DNA from: Asterella californica
Lineage: Eukaryota > Streptophyta > Marchantiopsida > Marchantiales > Aytoniaceae
Direction: 5' to 3'
Assembly: GCA_036924285.1 (NCBI GenBank)
Contig: JAYKYS010000001.1
Span: forward strand, 14,409,501-14,473,500
DNA length: 64,000 bases
Each line of letters begins with the position of its first letter. The stretch's first letter is position 1. Both the position numbers and the translations under genes were made by a program. Positions 21,793 to 33,169 of the stretch are shown in pieces. The notes under the pieces are model-generated. The model was not told the DNA's origin. It did not search any database and saw only the letters and a list, made by a program, of their open reading frames with translations.

Positions 21793-24739
21793 GGTAATAC
21801 CATTTACCATTTATAGTACTGCAGTGAAACCAGTTCGCGTCTCTTTTGATCCAGTATCAAAACAGAGAAAGCGTGCAAGTACATAGCCTTATGCTGCTAT
21901 CATGCACCTAAAGATACTGCCCCTATTCTCTACTCTAAATCCTGTTAAGTTGACAACTACCCCCTTGTCGTCAACCCATTCTGGATGGCGTTCCCGGACC
22001 AAAAAGTATAGGCAGAAGGAAGTCAAGGGAGACGTCAAGCAGATCTACACTTTGAAGTATGTGGTGGTGTGGTTAGGGCGAACCACCAAACGTGACAAAG
22101 GACATAATCAACTGCACGAGAAGACGACAAATCCTATTTGCTAACTTCTGTCACCTTTGTACACTTTTGAAGGATGGCAATTGTTTTGTGGACAGAAAGA
22201 TGAATTAAATTCTTTTGAGCGTAAGCCGCTGTCACCATACGGAATTCATTTCGAGGAACTCCCGAGAACCAGTTAGAAACTTGACTGTTGTAGTTCAAGA
22301 CATCTTCGTCCTGACCAAAGTGACCACATGAAATGAAGCCTTTATGCCTGAAGCAACATTCCTATCCAGTAAACTGCCCTGTTTACAGTCCTAAACATAT
22401 GCCGACTGAGCGTTTCAGTTTCACCACTGCAGACGAGAAAACTGGGCTTCTTTTTGGCGTTGTCTGTGGTGGGAAGACTATGTGGCATACTGGACTTCGC
22501 GAATACTGTGTGTACTCTAATCAACCGCGAGCGAAAAGAAGTTTTAGGCCTATGACGATACATTTCCTTACTGGAGACATAACTCAAGAAGTTTATATTT
22601 TCAGCATCAAAGGTTATTTTCCGGAGTATCCAGTACAGACAATAATCAACATTTAAGCATACTCCTGGTGGCTCATTTGTACTGATGATTTCTAGAACAA
22701 AATATAAAGGAAAGCATGCCATAAATTTACAGCCAAATTGGGAGCCCAAAAAAATTAATTCCAGTAGTACGTGGAGCTCTCCCGAAGAAGCTTGTAAAAT
22801 GTAACATCGGAAATGCAAGATCTAGAAATCTGACATTAATAAAATTCCCGTTGTGCTTACCCCGATCGAAGAGTCAACTTTGTATTCCGAGTACTGTTTA
22901 CTGTTGCTGCGATCGTACTTCCCAAGATAATCTGAAATTTTGTTCCAGTTTGTTCCCTTTGCAGCTGAAACCAAGTATTCCGCTAGAGAGCGAAGAGTCC
23001 AAAGAATCTGGGAGTGCTGAGGAAATTCCTTTTCTTTTCCGCAAACCTAGGCCGTAGCTCTGTGGCATCTCCCACCTGCAAACAAGAAGCCATGAGAGAT
23101 AAACAAATGCTGAGACGAGCATACATAAGCGATGGTCATACAACAGACATAGTGCGGTTGCATAAAGGTCCTTTCATATCTGCTGGCAGCCCACCTCTGC
23201 CCAACGTAAAGAGCATCAGTCACCAGTTTTCTCGAAGTTGATGAATTTCTTGTTTGACATGAACTCTGAAGATTGCATACACGAGGGACGGCCAGAGAAA
23301 GGTTTAGGCAAGTACATAAAGGAACTCTAAAATCTCGAGGTGGTTTACTAGCACACAGCTTCTACATTAATATTTCTTTTCTCCCTGAAAGCTGCTCGAT
23401 ATCACATATCAAATCAAGACGGCGGTTGCAGATATAAACATCAGGCACTGAGCGTCCCAACAGACAATCGGGGTAAGTGCGAATGTGATGAAATATCTTG
23501 AGATTGCGAACAATCACGTGCAAACAGGATGAAATATCTTGAGGTTGCGAACAGTCACGCAAGCATTGCCAGCTTCTCTGATTGGGGAAGTAGTCGCGCA
23601 GAAAGCTTAGGGAAAAGCAAGGTTGCTACTTAATAAGAGTTTCTAACATCCAGTACCCGGAAACAAACGAAACTTGCCGCTAATAATCTACGTACGTCAC
23701 CTCGGCTTTTCCATCCGTTTTTACAGACGCAATCTTCTTATATAGGACCCAGATGTACGGATTTGGTTTGAGTGGAGTTCACCTCCTAGGCCAATTATTA
23801 TGGAGGGTGTCAAACCTTTACCGGAAAGCTTTCTGGGAATCAAAAAACATTGTTAGGTTATCCCAGAAAATTTTACGGGGGATCTGTAAGATCTTTTACG
23901 ATAAAATATGATCCACCCATAAGCTGTGTGGTGGGTGGATCATAGTGTTCGTTAGGTGGCAGTTGCAGAAATCGCCAATCATGCGTCGCTGTGACATTGT
24001 AGATTATGAGCCACAGTAGTGTTGCTTCTTGCGGTGGTCTCTTTGTGAACCAGACCTGCTTCTACTTCCCTTCGTGTACTCCTTTCTATCTCAGCTTCCT
24101 ATTTCACTTGGAAGTTTGGTCTGTTTGTTGTCTCGTATGCATTCCCGAACTTACCCCCTGGAGATTTAGAAGAAATGAATCTCCCCTTCCCATCGATAGA
24201 GTGTCATCCTACTAGTGATGTCCCCCATCACCGATATCACCGTAAGCACCTTGTGCTGGTCCCTCATAACGTTAACCGATTCCCACAGGTGGAATTCAAG
24301 GACAGAGAAGGTTGGTGATCATAGCAGAAAACGTGCACCCACGGTCAGAACTCATCGTCCCCCTCGGCTGAGGTTTGACCTGTATAACTCGTTCCGAGTC
24401 TTGTCTGTGCCTGAGGAAGACTATCTTACTCCGATGTACGTGTGTGTCTGGTTGTGTTGAAAACGTTTCCTGGATTTTATCCGGGACACCCTTGACGTAA
24501 TTTTGCTCTCTTCTCGGCAGACGCAGTATTTCCACTAAGATTGATGAATTCAGGGAAGTCAAGACATCCATTAGATTCCAAGTTTTGAGCAAACTAAAAT
24601 TTCAAGAGTTTGAACGAAATAATCGTAATGAAACGAAATTTTTGAAATTCTATTTTATTTAAATTGTTAATAAATTTTATATTTATAAATTATTTTAAAA
24701 AATTAAAAAGAAATCGAGACATTCCGAGTAGTACACAAT
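21793..24739. other. Low-repeat intergenic DNA, no gene recognised
   Basis: Several frames of 60-160 codons overlap on both strands, but none shows a family motif. A 41-bp tandem duplication starting GATGAAATATCTTGAG lies at 23487-23565. A 13-bp perfect inverted repeat (TATGATCCACCCA, 12-nt loop) lies at 23907-23944. This may be the edge of a gene lying elsewhere, but I cannot support exons. Confidence 0.35.
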
Positions 24740-25170
24740 TCTTTTGACGGTCGGAAGTGAGCAGATCATCATGATTGTCCGTCGACTAAAGACGGATCAT
24801 CGAGTAATGCACCGATGATCAAACGTCGGTGAAAGTCTGACCACCGGTGGACCACCGAGACACTTGCTAGCGAACGTCACCGGGGTTCGTCATAAGCTGA
24901 CGGATGAGCATTGTTGAATGAGAATGTGTCAGCGATCTGCCATGCAGAATCTACCGATGAAGATCGTCCGTTGGTGGACCGCTGGATCACTCATTGATGA
25001 ACGTCCATCAACGCTCACCATAAGCTGGAGGACGAGCGCCGACAAACAGGAATCCGTCGACGGATAGATCGTCATCTACTAAAGAATGTCCACGGATGAA
25101 AGGTGGACAACCATTGACGAGAGACGGTCCGCCGAGGTGTGCAATGACGAATGTCCACTGAAGGTCCATC
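24740..25170. repeat. GACG/CGTC-rich satellite-like block
   Basis: A GC-rich island in AT-rich DNA built from degenerate CGTCGG, GATCGTCCGT and GACGGATGAG motifs. Two diverged copies of a roughly 111-bp unit can be aligned (about 24862 and 24973), sharing GTGGACC, GAACGTC, CATAAGCTG and GA-GAGC. Confidence 0.45.
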
Positions 25171-26879
25171 TCTGACATGCCAAATTTGATATAACTGTCA
25201 CATCAATCTGGGGAGCAAATGGAGAAGAGTGAAGCAACATGCACAATTTTCTCCAACTAAATTTTGGTTACAGCAAATTGATAATGATGGCTTTTTGAGG
25301 ATATTTGGGTAGTTTACATTGTTAAGATCCACTAAAATTCTATGAAATTAGGATTAATTAATAATTTTAAAAGTGAGTTAATATTGAGCATGGAAAGCTT
25401 TTCTATCATTGATTAACACTCTTGTCTCTCATAGTATATAAGAGCTCTCAATCTTGGTGTTCATTATTCATTTTCTCTACACAATCTTTCCTTTCATGAC
25501 TCTTTCATTCCTCTCTTGGTCTCACACCCATCCTTGATACACTTAGCATATAGTTGTGTAGTAAGTACTAAGTGGTAGATAATTGTTGGTTACGTGGGCT
25601 GCACTTACGATCCTCATCTAGATTACGATGATACGACGGTTTGGACCATCATTATTTACTACTGAAGATTCGTGGATGACATCGCATGACATACATGGTT
25701 TTATTTATTAAATATAACTAACTAACTACGTGATCTTGTCCAAAAATCACTTGTAATTTGTGATACTTGATCATTTGAGTTACTTGGTTGTATAATGAAG
25801 AGGTCGTATTCTGTTGACCACTTGTTGATGAAGAAGATAAAACTCGAGGGAGGAGAAGACTTCGGACATCAATCAACCGTCAAGGTTGATGAGGACACGA
25901 TCCATGCAGAAGATATACAAGCAATCAGACAATTCCCAAATCTAGAGGTGAATGTGAAAAGTTGACACAAGAACAATACTTGATATCCACGAACAGGAGC
26001 TGAGGAGACGGATAAACCACAGTTCAATGCAAATATTGCAAAGTGACGATGATGTCAATATTTCGAAGATGAAACGTCACTTTCTACAACGAAAGTCCAT
26101 GCTAGTCAAAATGAATTTAGATTTCTCCAGAAGTCATCTGTCAAGGATGTATCCACATGCCCAAGTGCTCCTTCACATCTGGTTCGGGAGATTTTGCAAC
26201 TAATACAAATCAAGGAGAAAAAAAATACTTATTTGGATCTATCGAGAAGACTTTAGAAGATCCACGAGTTGAACTCCCTATCAATTAGAGAAGAGACTCG
26301 TGATCTCCATCATCTTTTGGCACTTCAAGTTTTGAAAGGACACCCAAACATGGCTTGAACTATGATTCACTTTCGTAAGCTTCCAATGTATTAGCTCCTA
26401 TTACTTCTAGAAAAGTTATTCTATAATAGTACACATCTACGTAAGTAGAAAATTAAGCGAAAGTTATTCAGAAGTTATAGTAGATGTTCTCTAGAGCTAG
26501 AAATATGTACTATCTAGAAAGCTTCATAAAGAATATTCTAGTAAAGTACTTAGGAAGCTTTTATCGTATTGAGGGAATAATGTACTTGGGAAACTTTGTG
26601 AGGATTGAGGTTGCTTCCCAAGGAAGTAGACGGTTAACTTCATGAGAAAGTTAACGGTTACCTTATGATAGAAGTAGACGAAGAAGTCTTGTATACTCCA
26701 GATTATAAATAACAAGACATGTGGTCAACTCTGGATTCGGAGTTTTTCTCTATTCTCATTTGTCATCTTGGCTCCACTTCCTATGCCTCTCCTCGATTCT
26801 TGTTCTTTTACATTGTCTCACCTGAAGTCAAGAAGACTTGACATTCATGGAGAAGATCACATGTAGACATGCCAAGAAT
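25171..26879. other. LTR-like and promoter-like fragments
   Basis: At about 25433 there is a TATATAAG box followed by a pyrimidine-rich leader. At about 26387-26830 a stretch begins TGTATTAGCTCC and contains ATTATAAATAAC followed by a similar leader. Both look like retrotransposon LTR promoters, but I found no partner LTR, primer site or coding region attached to either. Confidence 0.25.
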
Positions 26880-28080
26880 CCAACAAGAGAGGATTCTCAA
26901 TTTATTGTGGTCTACACAAGGACGAGCTCTAGAGCATGGCAGTGATAGCGACAAAATGGTCTTTTAATTCATTGTGTCATCCAGCAGTTGAAGGAAGCAT
27001 TCAACTATTCAAAAATCATCCCTGGTTACACTCTTCCAAGTGAATACAAGTTACGGACTAGTCTTCTTATGACAAACTACCAGAAGTTGAAAGTCGAAAA
27101 AGAAGAACAAGATATTTCCGAAAAGAGCGGATAGCAAGATGACAATATCTTGTGATGGTTGGATCAATGTGCAAGAGATTCTATTTATGAATATCATGAT
27201 CACAAACACGTTTGGGGAGATGTTTCTCCGAACGTTGAATGACAACAACGTTGTGAAGAATATCAGATGGATTGCAAATAGCATCATCTCAAAGATTGAA
27301 AAAGTCGGACCAAGACAAGTGTTACAATTTGTGGCGGCACAATGCAGCTATGAATGTTTTGGCTAGAAAGTTGATCAAAGAATGTTTCCTTCATGTCATA
27401 TTCGAGGGTTGTGTGGCTCATAGTTTGAACTTATCTACAAGGACATAGGGAAGTTCGACGGGATGAAAGAACAAATTTGACAAATGCAGGAGGTAAAATT
27501 TATCAAGAACCATCATGCAACAAACGCAATGTTTGTTGATCACTTCTCGAATGGACGGATCTTGTTGAAACAGTTTACAACCAATTTTATCATGATTGAT
27601 AGGGCATACGAGTTGAGATATTGCTTGAGAAGTATGGTTGTGAATGAGCTTTGACGAGATTTCTATGATCGTCTCAAAGATAAAAAGTTTATTCATAAAG
27701 CAAACGAGGTTGTCAATACTATACTTGACATGTTGTTCTGGGTTGAGATTTACTACATCATTGAGATGATATTTCTCATTCATTCTTCTGTGTCAAATTG
27801 ATGCGCACAAGTGTTTCATATGTCACATATATTAGGAAACCTGGGCCTTAGAAGAGAAGTACGTCAATTTTTATAAGAACTCAAACTTGAAGACGAGCTT
27901 GATTACACCAAAAAGATGGGATGGTTTGGTGCTCTCGTTGATGACGCATTGGAGTATGTGGACAAACATTTTGCACACCACGGCAATGTATTTGACTCCT
28001 AAGTACTTGTATCACAAGGATAATGTAGAGCTCACTTTTTCAATTTTTGATTGAATATGCTTGAAATGTAGAAGTTCGTA
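26880..28080 (+). pseudogene. hAT-type (DUF659-like) transposase remnant
   Basis: Fragments in shifting frames match the order seen in plant hAT transposases. First comes SCDGWINVQEILFMNI (about 27139), then a KVGPRQVLQFVAAQC block corresponding to the usual vG-nVvq-vtDna. This is followed by ECFLHVIFEGCVAHSLNL (the C-AH-lnL motif). After a frame change come NHHATNAMF and ELRYCLRSMV. Several stops and frameshifts interrupt it, and the C-terminal dimerisation region is not seen. Terminal repeats were not identified. Confidence 0.6.
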
Positions 28081-28089
28081 GAAAAAACA

Positions 28090-28330
28090 ATAAAGTTAGA
28101 AGAAGAATAGTTTAGTTTTAGTGAAGAAGATCAATTGTGAAGAGAAGAACCTTCTTAAGAACAGTCTTCGGAAGAAGAGAATTCTCAAGAAGGGGAAGTA
28201 TTCAGAAGAAGACCTTCAGAAGAAGACCTTCAGAAGAAGACCTTCGCAAGAACTTCTTTGTAGATAGAAGATGAAGAGAAGGAAGACTTCGAGTCTCTTC
28301 AAGAGCAGTTAGTAGAATCCGTAGAGGAGT
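28090..28330. repeat. GAAGA-rich run with AGAAGACCTTC tandem units
   Basis: Purine-rich sequence with three direct copies of a 15-bp unit containing AGAAGACCTTC at about 28203-28245. Coding potential is low-complexity only. Confidence 0.5.
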
Positions 28331-28665
28331 ACTACGAAGTGAGAGTAGGTTAGGGCAGACTATCTTACCGAAGAATGTCAGGAACCGCTAGAGGTAAAGA
28401 CGACGATGGCATGCGCACTCCCTTGTCAGATCTGTGACGATGAATGAGAAGCAACTTTGGCACGTGTGTGACGTTTGAACCAAGTATATACTCAGAAAAT
28501 CTGCTCATTATCCAAATCTGTTTTAGCGTGCAGTGATTTTCTGTTCTCGGAAGAGCGTTCAAAAGAAGAAAGAAAGTTAAGACGAAGACTATCGCGTTCA
28601 GGCGAAGTCAATTTCAGACGAAGTCTATCCCGTTAGAGCGAATTCAGCTATCTGCGTAGAGCACG

Positions 28666-29960
28666 ATGTCGGTAACGTCGAAGTTATCGAAGATCAGAGT
28701 CTTTGAGTTGGACCAGGATGTACTTCGGCATCTTCGACCGAAGTTGAGAGAATTAGGATTAACCTTCTTAACATGGGGAGGATGGACCCGCGTTTCTGGC
28801 AAGTTTATCAGCCAGATCAGGATGTGCGAAGACCATGCGGCCGAAAATGGATATGCGAGGCCGGGGAACTGGACATTGGAGAACTGGACGAAGGTCTTGC
28901 TAAGACAAAGCTGGCGAGAAGAGAGATATACTCTTTGATCATTCGTCGATGAAGGCGCACGCAATTGAAAGACAAGATTATGGGGAACTCTTCGCCAACT
29001 CGATTCATCCGACGAATGACTACAAGTTGACCGATTACAAGGACCCGTTGAAGAGAGAGATCGTCGAAGTTGTGATGCTGATTTTGAGTCCGAGGAGAAC
29101 GACATACTTGTCGATGTGGAAGGTTTGTTTCTTCGAGAATCTATTCGTAGGGAAGAGAGCGCATTGGACGAAGATCTTCCACGACGAAGTGCAACATCTG
29201 TGGGCCAAGCAGGACTATGTTTACTTGGGTGGTTTAGTCTCCATCTTCTACTTCGGGATGAGATGACTTTTGGAGAGTGAGCAGAAGTAGTTGGAATTCG
29301 GATCAGACGAAGACGAAGACGTTGAAGACGAAGACCGTTCGTCCGTTCACTTGGAGGAGGAGAAGGCATCGAGCGAATATGCACAGCAAGTGGAGTCTTC
29401 GAGAAGAAGTTACACAGGAGGGGGTGCAACCAGTTGATGACATACCGTATTCAGATGAAGATCAGGAGAAGCGCAGGAGCAAGAGGAAGGGCAGTCTTTC
29501 GACCACGTCCCAAGAGAAGCCAAAGGTCAGGAAGGTAAAATCAATGAAGACGGAGACAGTCAACCTGAGCAGTTCGGAGGTGAAAATAGAAGGTGCTGCC
29601 ATCTTCGGCAAAAGGACTTCAGAGACACCCGTACTTAGTAACATCGACATGTTTTGGAAGGCGATGCTCTTTGGCGAAGAGGTAGTTGTGCCGGTGCTAA
29701 GACTTCTGGAGGATCATCGGGTTGAGTATGAAAAGGAAGTAGGAAAGAAGATGTCCTTGGCCGAGTTGATTTCCTTCGTGTAGTTCAGCAAGGAGAACTG
29801 GCAGGAAGAGAAGAACAATCTTCGTCAGGAGGCAAAGAATGCGACTAAGTTAAGACTGGAGACCGAGAAGATGAATGAAGATCTTCGGCGCCAGTGCGAC
29901 AAGAAAATGTTCTTGTCGCACTTGATTGAGTGCAAAGCGAGAAAGGTTTCGAGTCGTCTC
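28666..29960 (+). pseudogene. Plant-mobile-domain-like repetitive ORF, middle to C-terminal part
   Basis: Consecutive frames on the plus strand form one degenerate gene. 28666-28938 includes GNWTLENWTKVLLRQSWREE. 28949-29266 has RQDYGELFANSI, DYKDPLKREIVEVVMLIL, TTYLSMWKVCFFENL and VYLGGLVSIFYF. 29277-29783 is an acidic/Lys-rich linker. After one stop, a coiled coil with EEKNNLRQEA and EKMNEDLRRQCDKK runs to about 29960. The pattern resembles plant mobile domain proteins and, from memory, a repetitive ORF family of Marchantia; I could not verify this. Stops and frame changes make it inactive. Its 3' end runs into the GTGCGAC array. Confidence 0.45.
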
Positions 29961-30530
29961 TAGTGCGAACCTAGTGGTTGTCACACTGATCAGCTGTGCG
30001 ATGCTCCACCGGATCGCTTTGACATTCGACCTCTAGTATGAGATGATCGGTGCGACAACCGCTTCGGTCGTATTGTTGATCATTGTGACTCAGTAGACCT
30101 CGCCATGTCGCGCTGAAGGTCAGTGCGACCTTCATCGTTGTCACATTGATCAGCGGTTGCGATACTCCATTGTGTCGCACTGAATGTCAATGCAACTCAC
30201 TATACTTCATCGGGTCGCGCTGAAGGTAAGTGCGGTCAAGCGGTTGTCAAACTGATCATCTATGCGATACTCCGGGTCGCATTGAAGATATAATGCGAAG
30301 CTCCACAGGATCCCACTTGTCTTCAGTGCAATCCGGAGCGGTTGTCGCACTGCATCTCGACCAGCCGTGCGATATTTTGGATCGCACTTACCTTCAGTGC
30401 GACCCGGAGCTGTTGTTGCATTGCATTGAGCGCGTACTGAAAGCAATGTGATACACACAGGGTCATACTGACCACTGAAGGAATAGTGCGATATCCCACC
30501 CCGGTCGCACTGTAAAAACATAATTTCAAA
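29894..30530. repeat. Array of GTGCGAC/GTCGCAC palindromes
   Basis: The heptamer GTGCGAC and its complement, with one-base variants, recur throughout, arranged as palindromes. The cleanest is at 29894-29921: 12-bp arms GTGCGACAAGAA around AATG. Others take the forms GTCGCACTGAAGGTCAGTGC and CACTGATCAGCTGTGCGAT. Larger units start at GGTTGTCRCACTGATCA near 29976, 30137, 30242 and 30340, spaced about 100-160 bp. The first palindrome lies inside the coiled-coil frame of the neighbouring ORF. Confidence 0.7.
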
Positions 30531-30619
30531 GAGATCTACGAATGAAAAGAACTTCAAAGATCCGGTCGAGCTAAGAACATAACTTCGATAACTTCAAAGA
30601 GAACACAATGAACTTCAAA

Positions 30620-31889
30620 GAGATTTATGAAAGCAAAAAATATAACTTCAAAGACCCTCCAGAAAGATACTTGTTACATCATCAACACTCGTTGTCTCTC
30701 TCTCGACTTCTTGGACGAGTTCATCTTCTCTCATGATACCAACGTGTATCATCTGCGTAAGTGCTATTGCCAAGAATGTCTCGATCGTCCTCCTCTTTCA
30801 CAATTTTTGAACTTGTTTATGAAGGTGCAGAAGTTCGGCTTCTATGTTATCTATCATCAGTTATGTCCAATCGTACTCCTCGTCTAACCCCTTGACCTTA
30901 TTTTTCACAGATAATGCCAGCTGACATGTAACCGTTTTAGGTCTTCTTCTCGTAAAAAAAAACTGCATTCAAGCACTGAAACACAGCTCTCCACTCTGAA
31001 AATGCGCATTCTCTTGCAAAATATCTCTTGCCTATCTTGTCGTAATATGGAAACCGATTCGGGTATGTCTCACAAATAGAGACATTTTGGTATCTCCAGA
31101 CGGAAGAACGAAAGCATCTTTGATCAAGTTGACGTTTAACAGAACCTCTGTAGCTCCGATGCTTACGGTGTGTGTTTCAAAATCATAAGCACTTAAAAAA
31201 GCTTTACACATTGCAATATGTAAATACAATAGGACTCAATATGATAAACAAACCATAATGCATATCGACGAAAAGTAATCAAAGAATAATCTTGAACAAT
31301 GCATATAGACAAAGATACAGAGTGCAGCACAAAGACACACAGTGCAACAAACTACGCACAAAGGTGCAATGCATAGACAACGACGCTCAGTGTCGTATAG
31401 ACAATGACAGACTACAAAGAAACGCATAATGCATATAGACAAAGAAACGCACAATGCATATAGACAATGACGCACAGTGTAGTAAACTACAAACAAAAGC
31501 ATAATGCAACATAGACAATGACCGAAAACAATATAACCTATATCTTCAGTCGAGAAAGAAAAGCAAAGGCTAGAGTTAATGGTTGCTTACATTTGGCTTT
31601 GTAAACTCGTATGACAACGCTATTAACAACCCAAGCTTATCTATGGCAGCTTTCTCCACTTCACTTAATGCTTTTCGAGTTTCCTCTTTGTCCATCCATG
31701 CCCATCTGATTCGAGATTCTGTATCTTCTTTGGCACGAAAAGAAATAAAATGGTCATTCTTCACTTCGTACTCGAGTGTTGTCTTCTTCTCTTGCGTTAT
31801 CTTCTTCCTGTCTGACGTTACCTTCTTCTTGTACAGTCGACGAAGCCATCCTGCTAAACACAACATCAACTTCCACAAAGTCCACAAAT
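30620..31889 (-). pseudogene. Plant-mobile-domain-like repetitive ORF, N-terminal part, convergent copy
   Basis: The minus strand at 31585-31887 encodes a Lys-rich start, then RIRWAWMDKEETRKAL and LLIALSYEFTKPN, ending at a good donor (GTAAGC at 31590). At 31032-31229 it encodes LHIAMCKAFLSAYDF, GATEVLLNVNLIKDAFVLP and SLFVRHTRI. Near 30740 a further frame contains DTRWYHERR. This looks like the N-terminal half of the same family whose C-terminal half lies on the plus strand at 28.7-30.0 kb. The intron between the two minus-strand pieces is filled by a minisatellite. No intact frame; family assignment from memory. Confidence 0.4.
31230..31540. repeat. Degenerate minisatellite, AATGCATATAGACAA units
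   Basis: The motif AATGCATATAGACAA and GTGCAACAAACTAC/GTAGTAAACTAC blocks alternate several times. It occupies the apparent intron of the minus-strand gene remnant. Confidence 0.55.
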
Positions 31890-31939
31890 CAAATTAAACT
31901 GACAAGATGAGGATCAAAAGGTGCCCAACTAAGAGTTTA

Positions 31940-32240
31940 GAGACGTCCGCACTAAGTGTGAGTGGCTTGTAGTGCGATGAGAGTCAATCACACAATACAT
32001 AGTGCGACTACACACTCTATCACACTCAGTGCGATTTCACCCAGACTCACCGAGCGCTCAGTGCGTGAAATCGCATTGAGAGAGAAAGTGCGTGCACTCG
32101 TACTCAATCCGATTTCTTTACTCGCATTGAGCGCGAATGTGAGTTCAATCGCACTCAACGTGATTTCTAAGATTCACAATGAGTGCAACAAACTCACACA
32201 TTAGCAGAGAGTGCGACGACTGAGCACCATCGCAGTCACG
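31940..32240. repeat. Second array of GTGCGA/TCGCAC motifs
   Basis: GTGCGA, GTGCGT, TCGCAT and TCGCAC occur about ten times with TGAG/CTCA flanks, for example AATCGCATTGAG and TCAATCGCACTCAA. Motif spacing is about 20-40 bp. The motif core is shared with the array at 29.9-30.5 kb, but the longer unit differs. Confidence 0.6.
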
Positions 32241-32581
32241 ACGAATGTGCATACAAACAACAATCGACTGACTAGCGTTCTTGCAAATGGTTTTTGATCT
32301 CTACCTACTAACAACGTTTTGAAATGAAAACACAACATTTAGTGCCGAATCTTGAACGCGCTTGCTAATAATGATTCTGCCTACTAACAACGAATCAAAA
32401 ATACAATTTCAATCTACTAACAACGTTCAATGCCGAATATTTAACGCACCTCGATTGACTCCTGCAACTGATAGTTCTCCTCAAATGACTCCTTCCTGAT
32501 AGTTCTCTTCTGCTTGCTGCTTGTGAGACCTCTTTGCGATTCTGCTTGCTGCTTGGATACCTCAGTGCGAATCGACCTGGT

Positions 32582-33065
32582 GCTGCTATTGCTCTTCACT
32601 CTCTCTGAACACCTTCCAACTCAAGCTTCACAGGGTAACTGACTTCATGCTGTCATTGCTTTTCACTCCCTCTGAACACCTTCCAACTCAAGCTTCAACC
32701 TGCTACTTCTCTTCACTTCCTCTGAACACCTTACAACTCAAGCTTCATAGTACATGCGCCTCACATTTTATAATACTTGAATACATTCAATGCTTAACAA
32801 GGTGCGCCTCAGGTCTTCTAACACTACGACTCACTCCTTATGAACACGAGTCTCTACAACACGAGCTTGTAAACACTAAAGTCGAGTTGCACCTGACACT
32901 CGTCATGGAAAAGAAGCTGCATTCGCACACTCGATATCGTGTTTGCACTCTCATCGAGTTCATCTATCTGCATGGAGAAGAAGTTGTGTTCACACCGTCA
33001 TCGATTTCGTCTACCCGCCTGGAGAAGAAGCTGCATTCACACCCTCGATTTCATCTTTCCTACAA
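32582..33065. repeat. Two three-copy minisatellites
   Basis: Three copies of a unit with TTGCTCTTCACT and CTCTGAACACCTTCCAACTC lie at about 32590, 32655 and 32708. Three copies of a unit with GGAGAAGAAGCTGCATTCAC and TCGATTTC lie at about 32907, 32971 and 33019. A frame spans both, but it simply follows the repeats. Confidence 0.6.
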
Positions 33066-33169
33066 CATCTTCACAGTACGTACAAATATATGACCTAAAA
33101 AGCAAAGAAGATAAACATGAAGGTAGAACTTGTACTTACAATCATGACATGGATTTGCGAATATAGCAA

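Noticed and set aside
22342..22818. 158-codon minus-strand ORF overlapping a 107-codon plus-strand ORF
   Set aside because: Neither has a domain or ATG/splice context that stands out, and mutual overlap suggests chance open frames.
31230..31540. Possible CRISPR-like regular repeats
   Set aside because: Repeats are degenerate, spacing is irregular, spacers are repetitive themselves and the DNA is eukaryotic.
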